DNA of 64,000 bases, from positions 186,001 through 250,000 of the forward strand of contig CAVWKK010000007.1 of assembly GCA_963755605.1 (NCBI GenBank), given 5' to 3'. Source of the DNA: 3-1-20CM-4-69-9 sp963755605 (GTDB lineage Bacteria > Actinomycetota > Thermoleophilia > Gaiellales > Gaiellaceae). The position numbers were made by a program, and so were the translations under genes. Below, piece after piece: positions 30,898 through 39,694 of this stretch (its first letter is position 1; every line of letters starts with the position of its first letter). The notes under the pieces were generated by a model. It did not search any database and was not told the origin of the DNA. It saw only the letters and a program-made list of their open reading frames with translations.

Positions 30898-33800
30898 CTA
30901 GCGGTGGCCGAAGTGGTGCGCGCCGGGCAGGCTCGCCCCCACTTCGGTTTCCTGTGAGACCTGCCGGGCGAGCGGCCCGAGCGTCTCCAGCGAGCGGACG
31001 AGCACGTTCTGGTTGCGCTCGATGCGCTCGAAGCGGCCGCGCGCGAGGATGAGCGGCTCGCCGCGCACGATTGCGCGGTGCTTGTCGTAGACCGACGGCG
31101 GCACGATCAGGTTGACCGCGCCGAACTCGTCCTCGATCAACATGAACACGACGCCGTTCGCGGTGGACGGGCGCTGACGGGCGACGGCCAGTCCTGCGAC
31201 GGCAACCTGCGCGCGGTCGGGAGCCTCTTCGAGGTCGCGCGAGGAGACGACGCCTTTCGGCAGATGGGCGCGCAAGAGCTCGAGCGGGTGCACGCCGACG
31301 GAGAGGTTCGTCGTGCGGTAGTCGGCGAGCATCCGCTCCCAGACCGTGGGATCGGGCAGCTCGGGCGTGGCCGCGGTGGGATCGAGCGGCAGTGCGAGCT
31401 GCTTCTCCTCGCCTCCCGACCCGGGAACCGAGTGGGAGCGCGGCACGAGACCGAGCTGCCAGAGCAGCTGGCGCCGCGGCAGGCCGAAGCAGTCGCAGGC
31501 TCCGGCGACGATCAGCGTCTCGAGCCCGTGCTCGGACAGCTGTGTCCGTTGCGCGAGCTCGCGGATGCTTGCGAACACGCCGCTGCGCTCTCGATCCGCG
31601 ACGACCGCCTTCGCCTCTTCGGCGCCGATTCCGTTGACGTAGTCGATGCCGATGCGCACCGCACGGTCTTCGATCGCGCACTTCGCCGCGCTGACGTTGA
31701 CGTCGGGCGGGCGTGTCTCCACCCCTCGCCGCTGGCCGTCGCGGACGAGCGTTGCGGGTGGATAGAAGCCCATCGGCTGCGCGTTCAGGAGCGAGCAGAG
31801 GAACTCGGCGGGATGGTGATGCCTCAGCCACGCCGACTGGTACGCGAGTAGCCCGAACGCGGCGGCGTGTGATTTCGGAAACCCGAAGCCCGAGAACCCC
31901 ACGAGCTTGTCGTAGACCAGGTTTGCGGTGGTCAGGTCGACGCCTTTCCGCAGTGCGCCTTCGACGAAGCGCTCCCGGTATGCCTCGAGGGCGTCGTGCG
32001 AGCGCTTGCGGCTCATCGCGCGGCGCAGTCCTTCCGCCTCACCCACGCTGAACCCGGCGAGTGCGATCGCCACCTCGAGCACTTGGTCCTGGAAGACGAC
32101 GACGCCGAGCGTCGAGCGGAGGCAGTCGGCGAGCAGCGGATGATCGACCGGCGGCACGAACGAGGGGTCATCGCGCAGGCGCTGGCGATGCTCGATGTAC
32201 GGGTGGACGGCTTTGCCCTGAATCGGCCCGGGACGGACGAGCGCGACCTGGACGGTGAGGTCGTCGATCGACTCGGGGCGCGTGCGCAGGAGGCTCTGCA
32301 TCTGCGCGCGGCTCTCGATCTGGAAGTCGCCGACGGTGTCTGCGCGCTGGATCTCCTCGTACACCTCCTTGTCGTCGAGCGGGATCCGGGAGAGATCGAT
32401 CGGCGTGCCTTGCAGCCTCGCGATCTGGTCGACGCAGTCTTCGACCGCCGACAGCATCCCGAGGCCGAGCAGGTCGATCTTCAGGAAGCCGGCGTCTGAA
32501 CACGAGTCCTTGTCCCACTGGCACATCTGCCGTCCGGCCATCGCCGCGGGTTGCACCGGCACGAGCTCGACGAGCGGTCGTGACGAGATCACCATGCCGC
32601 CGGGGTGTTGGGAGATGTGCCGCGGCAGGCCGGAGATCTCGCGGCAGAGCTCCGCGAACGCGCGCCAGCGCGGGGACATCATCTTGCGATCGGCGTCGGG
32701 AAGCAGCTGCAGCTCTTCGGCGACGCGCTTGGCGTTCCAGCCGTCGGACACACGGGCGATTCGTTCGAGCTCCGCGTACGGAAGGCCGAGCGCTTTGCCG
32801 ACGTCGCGGATCGCCCCGCGTGAGCGGTACGTGGCGAACGAGGCGACGAGCGCTGCGTGCTCGCGGCCGTACCGCTCGGTGACGGCAACGATCAGCTTCT
32901 CGCGGATGTCCCGGGGAAAGTCGAGATCGATGTCGGGGACCGAGTCGAGCTCGCGGTTGAGGAAGCGCCCGAGCGACAGCTCGGCGCCGACCGGGTCGAC
33001 GTGCGAGAGGCCGGTGAGGTAGCAGACGATCGAACCCACGGACGAGCCGCGGCCGCGGCCGGGCGGCAAGGCATGGCGCGGCGAGCCGCGCCCGCGCACT
33101 TCGAGCGCGCATTCGCGCGCGAGCTCGAGCACGTCCCAGTGCAGCAGGAAGAAGCCGGCGAGCCCGAGCTCCTCAATCAGCTTCAGCTCCTCTCCAAGCC
33201 GCACGCGCGCTTCACGGCGGACCCGGTGCCCGGCCGGATAGCGCTCTTCGAACGTCCGGTCGCAGACGTGCGCAAGCTGGGCGATCGCGGGCTCGGGACT
33301 GTCGGAGAAGTCGGGATAGCGGTAGCCGAGCTCTTCGGTGAGGTCGAACTGGAGGCGCTCTGCGAGCTCGACCGTCCGAGCGAGCGCAGCGCGATCTTCC
33401 GGAAACCGTTCGACCATCTCGTCCGGGGAGAGCAGGACGAACTCGTGGTTTCCCCGCCGCTGCGCTTCGCAGCCTTCGAGGGAGCTTCGTTCGTGGATGG
33501 CGACGAGCACGTCCTGCAGCGGCGCCCGCCGTGCGTGGTGCGCATGCACGTTGCCGGTGACGATCGTCAGGACGCCGAGTGACGAGGCGAGCTCGCGCAG
33601 CGCTGCGTTGCGCCGCGCGTCTCCACGTTCGTACGGCCGCTGGAGCTCGACGAAGAACCGGTCCGGCCCGAAGATGCGGGCGAGTCGGGCGGCGGTGTTC
33701 GGGTTGCGCACGGCGACGCCGTGGCGCGAGCATCCCGAGAGGCAGACGAGCCCTTCTCCGAGCTCTTCGAGCAGCTGCACGTCGAGTGCGGGATCGCCCG

Positions 33801-34134
33801 GCGGCTGGCTCTCCCTGCCGGGCGGCCGCGTGCCGGCGTGCGCGGCGGTGATCAGCCGGCAGAGGTTCGCGTAGCCCTTCGCGGTCTCGACGAGGATGGT
33901 GATGTGCGAGCGGTCCGCGAGCGTCAGCTCGGCCCCGGTGATCGGCCGCACGTCGAAGTGCTTGGCGGCGTGCGCGAACTCGAGGGAGCCGTACACGCCG
34001 TCGTGGTCGGTGAGCGCGAGCGCGGAATAGCCGAGCTCGGCGGCGCGGATCGCGAGCTCTTCCGGCAGAGACGCTCCGTCGAGGAACGAGTACGACGAGT
34101 GGGCGTGCAGCTCGACGTACGGGACTTTCGTCAT
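30898..34134 (-). CDS. dnaE2: Error-prone DNA polymerase DnaE2
   Basis: The 1,078-residue C-family polymerase has an N-terminal PHP domain (VELHAHSSYSFLDGASLPEE, ALTDHDGVYG), the palm (SVGSIVCYLTGLSHVDPVGA; catalytic Asp in SVPDIDLDFPRDIREKL), SQHPGGMVIS, helix-hairpin-helix motifs and an OB fold. It ends HHFGHR like other DnaE2 proteins and lacks the tau-binding tail of DnaE1. It is the translesion polymerase that works with ImuB. I find no LexA box in the 11 bases to the divergent cupin gene. Confidence 0.95.
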   Translation of the reverse strand: MTKVPYVELHAHSSYSFLDGASLPEELAIRAAELGYSALALTDHDGVYGSLEFAHAAKHFDVRPITGAELTLADRSHITILVETAKGYANLCRLITAAHAGTRPPGRESQPPGDPALDVQLLEELGEGLVCLSGCSRHGVAVRNPNTAARLARIFGPDRFFVELQRPYERGDARRNAALRELASSLGVLTIVTGNVHAHHARRAPLQDVLVAIHERSSLEGCEAQRRGNHEFVLLSPDEMVERFPEDRAALARTVELAERLQFDLTEELGYRYPDFSDSPEPAIAQLAHVCDRTFEERYPAGHRVRREARVRLGEELKLIEELGLAGFFLLHWDVLELARECALEVRGRGSPRHALPPGRGRGSSVGSIVCYLTGLSHVDPVGAELSLGRFLNRELDSVPDIDLDFPRDIREKLIVAVTERYGREHAALVASFATYRSRGAIRDVGKALGLPYAELERIARVSDGWNAKRVAEELQLLPDADRKMMSPRWRAFAELCREISGLPRHISQHPGGMVISSRPLVELVPVQPAAMAGRQMCQWDKDSCSDAGFLKIDLLGLGMLSAVEDCVDQIARLQGTPIDLSRIPLDDKEVYEEIQRADTVGDFQIESRAQMQSLLRTRPESIDDLTVQVALVRPGPIQGKAVHPYIEHRQRLRDDPSFVPPVDHPLLADCLRSTLGVVVFQDQVLEVAIALAGFSVGEAEGLRRAMSRKRSHDALEAYRERFVEGALRKGVDLTTANLVYDKLVGFSGFGFPKSHAAAFGLLAYQSAWLRHHHPAEFLCSLLNAQPMGFYPPATLVRDGQRRGVETRPPDVNVSAAKCAIEDRAVRIGIDYVNGIGAEEAKAVVADRERSGVFASIRELAQRTQLSEHGLETLIVAGACDCFGLPRRQLLWQLGLVPRSHSVPGSGGEEKQLALPLDPTAATPELPDPTVWERMLADYRTTNLSVGVHPLELLRAHLPKGVVSSRDLEEAPDRAQVAVAGLAVARQRPSTANGVVFMLIEDEFGAVNLIVPPSVYDKHRAIVRGEPLILARGRFERIERNQNVLVRSLETLGPLARQVSQETEVGASLPGAHHFGHR

Positions 34135-34145
34135 ACTCGGCCGAG

Positions 34146-34907
34146 GTGGCTGGCGTGGTGCACAGGCCCGGGGAGGGCGAGTCGCTGTTCGGCGGCCGGA
34201 TCGTGATCAAGGCCGACTTCGAGCAGCTCTGCATCACGGAATCGCTCTTCCCGGATGCCCGCGACGGCGCGACTCCCCACTTCCACCGTCTGCACGCGGA
34301 TTCGTTCTACGTGCTCGAAGGCGGGCTCGCAGTGCTCGTGGACGACGAGGAGAAGCTGTTGTCGCCGGGCGCGTTCGCCTGCGCTCCGCAGGAGGTCGTG
34401 CACGGGTTCAGGAGCACGTCGCGCTCGCGTTTTCTCAACTTCCACACGCCTGGCGGCGGCTTCGCCGAGAACCTGCGGGCGCGCGACCGCGGTGAGCCGG
34501 GCGGCTTCGACAGCGTCGACGCTGAGCCGGGCAGCGGCAGGACGGGCGCGGACGCGATCTTCTTTCCGCCCGGTGAAGGCGAACGGCTCGAGGGCAAGAA
34601 CCGCGTCGCGACGATCAAGGCCGGGCTCGAGGAGCTGGCGCTGATCGAGTTCGAGCTCGAGCCCGGCTTCGCAGGGCCGGATCCGCACACCCACGACGAT
34701 CACGTCGACTCGTTCTACGTCCTCGAGGGAGAGCCCGAGTTTCTCGTCGACGACGAGCGTCTTCGTCTTGACGCCGGCTCGTACGTCGCCGCTCCGATCG
34801 GAACGATGCATGCGTTCTCCAACCCGGGACCACAGCGAGCCCGCGTGCTGAACGTCCATGCGCCGAGCACGGGCTTCCACGACCGGCTCCGGGAAATGAG
34901 CAGTTGA
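34146..34907 (+). CDS. Two-domain cupin (bicupin) protein
   Basis: Two cupin halves repeat the metal motif: PHFHRLHADSFYVLEGGLAV (about residues 40-59) and PHTHDDHVDSFYVLEGEPEF (about 180-199), each followed by a distal His (EEVVHGF-like EVVHGF and TMHAF). It could be a dioxygenase, isomerase or sugar-binding protein; nothing decides. It is transcribed against the mutasome genes on either side. A weak -10 (CATACT) lies eight bases before the GTG at 34146, but GTGs at 34155 and 34158 are alternatives. Confidence 0.85.
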   Translation: MAGVVHRPGEGESLFGGRIVIKADFEQLCITESLFPDARDGATPHFHRLHADSFYVLEGGLAVLVDDEEKLLSPGAFACAPQEVVHGFRSTSRSRFLNFHTPGGGFAENLRARDRGEPGGFDSVDAEPGSGRTGADAIFFPPGEGERLEGKNRVATIKAGLEELALIEFELEPGFAGPDPHTHDDHVDSFYVLEGEPEFLVDDERLRLDAGSYVAAPIGTMHAFSNPGPQRARVLNVHAPSTGFHDRLREMSS

Positions 34908-34935
34908 GTGGCCGACGCGGTCTACCTGACGTGTC

Positions 34936-35145
34936 TCACGCTCCCCGTTGGGTGAACCAGCAGCTGCGCTCCTCGTCGCGAAAGACAACGGCGTTCTCCC
35001 CTGACTGCAACACCACTTCGAAGTAACGCCGGGACACCGGCTCCTCCGTCCACCACCGATCCACCACACGCCACTCCTCGCGAACGAGCTCGACGGGCAG
35101 TCGGTTCACCCGCACCGGCGTTCCGTCCACGCGGGCCTCGACCAC
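34936..35145 (-). CDS. DUF6504 family protein
   Basis: The 69-residue protein has VNRLPVELVREEWRVVDRWW, VSRRYFEVVLQSGENAVVFR and ERSCWFTQRG, matching the small protein usually encoded after imuB in Actinobacteria. It is inferred to assist the mutasome; no biochemistry is known to me. The start is taken as GTG 35145, 18 bases after the imuB stop. An earlier start inside imuB cannot be excluded. Confidence 0.75.
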   Translation of the reverse strand: MVEARVDGTPVRVNRLPVELVREEWRVVDRWWTEEPVSRRYFEVVLQSGENAVVFRDEERSCWFTQRGA

Positions 35146-35162
35146 GGCCGCGCGCGGCTCGT

Positions 35163-36347
35163 TTAGTCGTCCCGCGGCACGAACAACGCCCGCGCTTCCG
35201 GGATTCGCGACCACGGCGCGACCTCCACGACCTGATTGACCGAGCCCGAGCCGGTGCTGGCACGCACCTGGCGCAGGCCTTCACGTAATCGCACGTCGAG
35301 CTCACCGCCTGCCGCAGGCAGCAGCTCGAGCTGCTCGCCGTCGTGCTCGGTCAGCTCGACGAGCTCGAGCCGCAGCTCGACGACGGGCGCGGGGAGATCT
35401 GCGAGCTTCGGCCCGAGCGCGGCCTTGATGCGGTCGAGCTCGGTGGTGGGATCGCGCAGCGTCGCGCTGCGCCGCCACGAGCCGCCGCCGACGAGCCGCG
35501 CGGACAGCGCGAGCTTGCGCACGAAGCGCCCCGCCCGTTCCGGACGCGCCATCAGCGTCTCGACGAGCGCGCCGAATGCGCGTCGGAGCGTGAGCTCGTT
35601 GCCGATCGCCTCCGGGAACTCGAGCGCCTCCACGATCTCGGCGGGCGGACGCCGGCCGTGGACACGGGTGGACCTGCCGCCTCTCGCCAGGCTCCAGGCG
35701 CGCCGGCCGTCCGGCCCCAATCGTTCGGCCACGGCGCTACCCGGGAGCCCAGCAAGCTGTCCGACGCGCTTGACGCCGAGCTCGTGCAGCTCCGCGCGGC
35801 GGCGCGGCTCCATCGGCACGAGCTCGAGCGGCAGCGGCGCGAGAAAGTCGCTCAACCGCTCGTCGGAGACGACCAAAATCTGCCCGGGGCGCGCGACGTT
35901 CGCTGCGGCCAAAGCTGCGAACCGGCGCTGCGCGGCGCCCGCACGTGGATCCCAGGCAGTTCCTACAGCGGTGAGCGCGCGCCGCAGCGCAGGCTCGAGC
36001 CCGCCGTACAACCTCTCCACCCCACGCGTCTCGAAGTAGACGCAGCCGACCCCCGCGGGATCGACCGCGAAGCCGGTGTCTTCGAGCGCACGGAGGATGT
36101 CTTCCCACGCCTGCTCGGCGGCGGCCGGATCCTGCTCCACCAGGACGAGCTCCGGGCACGTCGCCAAACCCTCCCCGAGCCGCATCCCGGGACGGACTCC
36201 GAGCCGCTCGGCTTCGGCCGTGACCGGGCCGAGCACGGGCTCCCGGCCGGGCACCGGCGAGAGCGCCGCCGGCCGCAGCGCGAGACCTGGCTGCTTCCGC
36301 AGCGCAGCCCGCAACTCGAAGCCGGGGATGAGGAGACAAGCGATCAT
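35163..36347 (-). CDS. imuB: Y-family polymerase-like mutasome protein ImuB
   Basis: The 394-residue DinB-like protein begins MIACLLIPGFELRAALRKQP and shares the Y-family little-finger region (RAFGALVETLMARPERAGRF). The catalytic acids are gone: where DinB has DMDAFFASVE and SIDE, this has PGFELRAAL and AGVGCVYFE. That is the ImuB signature, a non-catalytic adaptor linking DnaE2 to the clamp. No imuA lies next to it. The ATG is adjacent to two LexA boxes. Confidence 0.92.
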   Translation of the reverse strand: MIACLLIPGFELRAALRKQPGLALRPAALSPVPGREPVLGPVTAEAERLGVRPGMRLGEGLATCPELVLVEQDPAAAEQAWEDILRALEDTGFAVDPAGVGCVYFETRGVERLYGGLEPALRRALTAVGTAWDPRAGAAQRRFAALAAANVARPGQILVVSDERLSDFLAPLPLELVPMEPRRRAELHELGVKRVGQLAGLPGSAVAERLGPDGRRAWSLARGGRSTRVHGRRPPAEIVEALEFPEAIGNELTLRRAFGALVETLMARPERAGRFVRKLALSARLVGGGSWRRSATLRDPTTELDRIKAALGPKLADLPAPVVELRLELVELTEHDGEQLELLPAAGGELDVRLREGLRQVRASTGSGSVNQVVEVAPWSRIPEARALFVPRDD

Positions 36348-36349
36348 GG

Positions 36350-36386
36350 GAACGTATGTTCTACACGAACACACGTTCGCCGTCAA
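36350..36386 (-). promoter_or_regulatory. SOS promoter of imuB with two LexA boxes
   Basis: Reading minus: TTGACG (36386-36381), a 17-base spacer, TAGAAC (36363-36358), then 10 bases to the ATG. One perfect LexA palindrome CGAACACACGTTCG (36366-36379) fills the spacer. A second, GAACGTATGTTC (36350-36361), overlaps the -10 and transcription start. Confidence 0.88.
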
Positions 36387-36421
36387 GGGTTCCACCAGGG
36401 CACGGCGAAAACGGTCAACCC

Positions 36422-37282
36422 ATGCGTGCCAGAGCGCTGCTTGCTCTGCCCCTGATCCTTGCCGCCGCGGCTCTGACCCCCCGCGCCACGGCGGCCGATG
36501 CGGGCGTTGCCGCCCTTCAGGTCGGCCTGCGCGCGCACGGCCTGTATCAGGGGCCGATCGACGGGCTCACCGGCCCGGAGACCGCCAAGGCGGTTCGGCT
36601 ACTGCAGAAACGCTCACGGCTCACCGTCGACGGCGTCGTCGGCCCGAAGACGAGAAGCGCGCTCGGACGCTTCGCCCGCCACCGGCTCGGCACCCGCCCG
36701 CTCCTGCTCGGCAAGAAGGGCTGGGACGTTGCCGCCCTCCAGTTCGAGCTCGCCGAGCACGGCTTCCCGTCCGGATCGTTCGACGGGATCTTCGGCCCTC
36801 ACATCGACGCCGCGCTCCGCCGCTTCCAGGACTGGGCGGGACTGAAGAGCGACGGCGTTGCGGGAGGCGCGACGCTCGGCGCGCTGACCGCACCTCCTCC
36901 CACGATCCCGCTTCCCCTGGCGTGGCCCCTCAGCGCTCCCGTTATCGGCGACCGGTTCGGCCCCCGCGGGAAGAGCTGGCACTCCGGCATCGACCTGCCT
37001 GCGCCGATGGCCACACCCGTTTACTCCGCAGCTTCCGGTCAGGTCGTGTGGGCCGGTTGGCGCGATGGTGGCTGGGGCTTTCTGGTGACGGTCGCGCACG
37101 GGCACGGCGAGCGGACGATGTACGCGCATCTCTCGCGCATCGACGTGCGCGTCGGGGTGTGGATCGGACAGGGAGTTCGCGTCGGTCTCGTCGGCGCGTC
37201 AGGCGATGCAACCGGCCCGCACCTGCACTTCGAGGTGCGGATCCGCAACGCGTCGGTCGATCCGCTTCGCGCGCTGCCCTGA
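36422..37282 (+). CDS. Secreted M23 peptidase with two peptidoglycan-binding domains
   Basis: Signal peptide (MRARALLALPLILAAAALTP, cleaved after ATAA), then two PG_binding_1 repeats (VAALQVGLRAHGLYQGPIDG; VAALQFELAEHGFPSGSFDG), then a LytM/M23 domain with zinc ligands in HSGIDLPAP and GPHLHFEVR plus catalytic VAHGHGERTMYAHLS. It cuts peptide cross-links in the wall. The ATG at 36422 fits the signal peptide. It diverges from imuB, so the LexA sites could also affect it. Confidence 0.93.
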   Translation: MRARALLALPLILAAAALTPRATAADAGVAALQVGLRAHGLYQGPIDGLTGPETAKAVRLLQKRSRLTVDGVVGPKTRSALGRFARHRLGTRPLLLGKKGWDVAALQFELAEHGFPSGSFDGIFGPHIDAALRRFQDWAGLKSDGVAGGATLGALTAPPPTIPLPLAWPLSAPVIGDRFGPRGKSWHSGIDLPAPMATPVYSAASGQVVWAGWRDGGWGFLVTVAHGHGERTMYAHLSRIDVRVGVWIGQGVRVGLVGASGDATGPHLHFEVRIRNASVDPLRALP

Positions 37283-37283
37283 C

Positions 37284-38480
37284 TCAGGAGAAGGTGACGA
37301 GCGCGTCGCCCATGCGCGACGCACCGCTCACGCAATCCCGCCGCGCAACCGCGGCGCTCAACTTCGTGCACCCGCTCGCACGGAAGGCGCCGTTCGTCAC
37401 GACCGCGAGTGTCCGTCCGAGCCACTCGTAGCAAGCCTGCTGTGCGCCGGCGTCAACTCGGGCGCATTCACGGATCAGCCGCAGCTGCTGAGCCGGCTGT
37501 CCCGCGAGCGCCTGATCGGGAACACCGCGCAGGCACGCCGCCGCGTCGGCGGCGCGAAGCTTTGCACAGACACGCATCTGGTCGAACGGATTAGAGGAGA
37601 TCGTGAGCGCAGCGGCGCTGATGCAACCGAAGCGCTCGAGCGCATCGAGCCCTTTGCACGAGCGGCGCAGGTCGGCGGCGTCACGCACGGGCAACGCCGT
37701 CGGCGACTCGAGGAAGTAGCGGTACCAGCACGGCTTGACGTAGGTCAGGCGCCCATCGCAGAGCGTGCGCGCCGACAGGACCTGCCGTGGTTCGGTCGTG
37801 CCGTCGGCGCCTCGCAGCGAGATCCAGTAGTCGTGGAAGACACCCTGCGCGCAATCGGGCGCGAAGGTCTTCTGCAGCTTCCGGCAGGCGCGCACCGCCT
37901 CGCCGAGATCGCCGTGGTAGGCGCGCAGCAGCGCGTGACCGAGCCCGTGCACGCAGGTGTACTGGCGATAGCGCGTCGGCAGGCGCTCGCACGTCCGCAC
38001 TGCCGACTGGCCGCCCGAGCGGATGATCTGCGGGCCGAGGTACATCACGAGCCCCATCCCGAAGCCTGCGGAGCAGTTCGGGTTGTTCGAGCGCGGAACG
38101 TAGTGCTGCAGGCTTTCGAGCGTGAGGTGCCGGTCGCGGGCGAACTCTCTCCCCACCTCGTGCATGAGCACGTGGCAGCCCGCTTCGACTGCGCCGCCGA
38201 GCGCGGTCACCCTCCGGTCGATGCGCGGCAGCTCGAGCGCGGGGCTCCGCGACGCCTCGACGTCGTTGCGAAGCAGCCGGACGTAACAGTGGTACTGCGC
38301 CTCGAGGTTGTGGATCTGCGTGCACTGCCAGAGCCAGGGCTTCGAGGATGCCGCCGCGGACGCGTTTGCGGCTGACCCGGGCGCGAGCAGGATCCCCGCG
38401 AGCGCGAGGCAGAGCAGCGCGCGCATCACGATCGAGGCAGGAGCAGCCTCGCCAGGAGTGGAAGCGACGTCCATGCGCAT
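37284..38480 (-). CDS. Secreted Cys/His-rich repeat protein of unknown function
   Basis: The 398-residue protein has a short N-tail, then a hydrophobic signal segment (MRALLCLALAGILLAPGSAA). The mature part contains about 18 Cys at quite regular spacing, with recurring short motifs: CHVLMHEVG, CSAGFGMG, CVHGLGHALL, CAQGVFHDYW. This suggests helical repeats stapled by disulphides, perhaps binding a metal or haem through His. I do not recognise the family. The ATG is six bases after TAGCGT. Confidence 0.75.
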   Translation of the reverse strand: MRMDVASTPGEAAPASIVMRALLCLALAGILLAPGSAANASAAASSKPWLWQCTQIHNLEAQYHCYVRLLRNDVEASRSPALELPRIDRRVTALGGAVEAGCHVLMHEVGREFARDRHLTLESLQHYVPRSNNPNCSAGFGMGLVMYLGPQIIRSGGQSAVRTCERLPTRYRQYTCVHGLGHALLRAYHGDLGEAVRACRKLQKTFAPDCAQGVFHDYWISLRGADGTTEPRQVLSARTLCDGRLTYVKPCWYRYFLESPTALPVRDAADLRRSCKGLDALERFGCISAAALTISSNPFDQMRVCAKLRAADAAACLRGVPDQALAGQPAQQLRLIRECARVDAGAQQACYEWLGRTLAVVTNGAFRASGCTKLSAAVARRDCVSGASRMGDALVTFS

Positions 38481-38485
38481 CCAAC

Positions 38486-38492
38486 TACGCTA
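38486..38492. promoter_or_regulatory. Shared bidirectional -10 element (TACGCTA), Cys-rich protein / rhomboid
   Basis: TAGCGT (minus) is six bases from the ATG at 38480; TACGCT (plus) is nine bases from the ATG at 38501. The starts are exactly 20 bases apart. Confidence 0.6.
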
Positions 38493-38500
38493 CTTCGCCC

Positions 38501-39358
38501 ATGGCTGAAGCCGTCGAACGGACCTGTTACCGGCACCCGGACCGCGTCACGGGGCTCTCCTGCTCGGAATGCGGCCGGCCGATCTGCACCGAATGCATGA
38601 CGATGGCGCCGGTCGGGATCCGCTGCCCCGAGCATTCCGGGAAGCCCCAGGGCGTGCAGCGGGTGACGCAGGGTGTCCGCCGCGCGAGCTTCGAGGGCAC
38701 GGGCGCGAAGGTGACGAAGGTGCTGATCGGTGTCAACGTCGCCGTCTACGTCGCGGAGCTCGTGCAGGGCGGCGGCGTCTACGGCGTCAACAGCACGATT
38801 TACGAGAAGGGCTTTCTCTATGCGCCGTTCGTCGCGCAGGGCGACTGGTGGCGCTTGGGCACGGCGGCGTTCCTCCACTACGGGCCGATCCATCTGCTCC
38901 TGAACATGCTCGGGCTCTTCTGGTTCGGCTCACTGCTCGAGCAGCGGATCGGGTCGGGCCGGTTCGTGCTCCTCTACATGGTCTCCGGCCTTGCCGGGTC
39001 GGCCGGTGCGCTCGTCGTCAGCCCCACGAGCGCGACAGTCGGCGCCTCGGGTGCGATCTTCGGAATCCTCGGGGCGGGCCTCGTGCTGGAGCAGCAGCGC
39101 GACTACGTCTTCGGCGGCAGCGCGCTCGGCGTGATCGTCGCCAACCTCGTGCTCACCTTCGCCTGGAGCGGGAACATCTCGGTCGGAGGCCACATCGGTG
39201 GTCTGATCGGCGGTGCTGCAGCGACGCTTGCGCTGACGCGATTCGGTCGGGGCCACGCGGCGTACGGGCGCGCAGGACTGCTCGGAATCGCCGGCATCGT
39301 CGCCGTCGGGATCGTGTCGATTGCGGTCGCGTACTGGAAGGCCAGGGGCTACGCCTAG
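38501..39358 (+). CDS. Rhomboid family intramembrane serine protease with N-terminal zinc finger
   Basis: The 285-residue protein has a B-box-like finger (CYRHPDRVTGLSCSECGRPI, then CTECMTMAPVGIRCPEH) before six or seven membrane helices. Rhomboid residues are present: HLLLNMLGLFWFGSLLE (Asn), VGASGAIFGILGAG (catalytic Ser in GASG) and GHIGGLIGGA (catalytic His). It cleaves membrane proteins within the bilayer; substrates unknown. The ATG at 38501 is nine bases after TACGCT. Confidence 0.95.
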   Translation: MAEAVERTCYRHPDRVTGLSCSECGRPICTECMTMAPVGIRCPEHSGKPQGVQRVTQGVRRASFEGTGAKVTKVLIGVNVAVYVAELVQGGGVYGVNSTIYEKGFLYAPFVAQGDWWRLGTAAFLHYGPIHLLLNMLGLFWFGSLLEQRIGSGRFVLLYMVSGLAGSAGALVVSPTSATVGASGAIFGILGAGLVLEQQRDYVFGGSALGVIVANLVLTFAWSGNISVGGHIGGLIGGAAATLALTRFGRGHAAYGRAGLLGIAGIVAVGIVSIAVAYWKARGYA

Positions 39359-39378
39359 GACGTAACCCCCGCTTCGAT

Positions 39379-39564
39379 TCAGCCGAGCAGCTTGTGGCCC
39401 GCCTTCGCGGCGAGCTCGCCCGGATCGATCCCGAGCTTCTCCAGCTCGGCTGCATGCGCGTTGTGATCGACCTTTTCCGGCAGGGAGTCGATCGCGTGCT
39501 GGACGCGGTCGTCTTTGCCCTTTTCCCGCAGCAGGTCGATGACGTGTTGTCTGTCGATTTCCAT
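39379..39564 (-). CDS. Small conserved helical protein, 61 aa
   Basis: The 61-residue protein reads MEIDRQHVIDLLREKGKDDR, then LPEKVDHNAHAAELEKLGID and PGELAAKAGHKLLG. It is charged, helical and without Cys or a membrane segment. Proteins of this shape recur in Actinobacteria as hypotheticals. The start is the ATG at 39564; the frame further upstream is arginine-rich non-homologous sequence. Function unknown. Confidence 0.7.
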   Translation of the reverse strand: MEIDRQHVIDLLREKGKDDRVQHAIDSLPEKVDHNAHAAELEKLGIDPGELAAKAGHKLLG

Positions 39565-39694
39565 GACTTCGTTCTGTCCCCGCCTCCGGCACCGAAACGC
39601 CCAGAAGCCCCCATCTGTACTGGGGCCCCTCCCTCGTTGGAGGCAACTCGTTCGAGGGACGCCGTGAGCCCCTGAGGGTGCCGATCCACGCAGT

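Noticed and set aside
34160..34185. A LexA-like box for dnaE2 (CGAGTCGCTGTTCG)
   Set aside because: One half-site has two mismatches and it lies inside the cupin coding region; too weak to claim.
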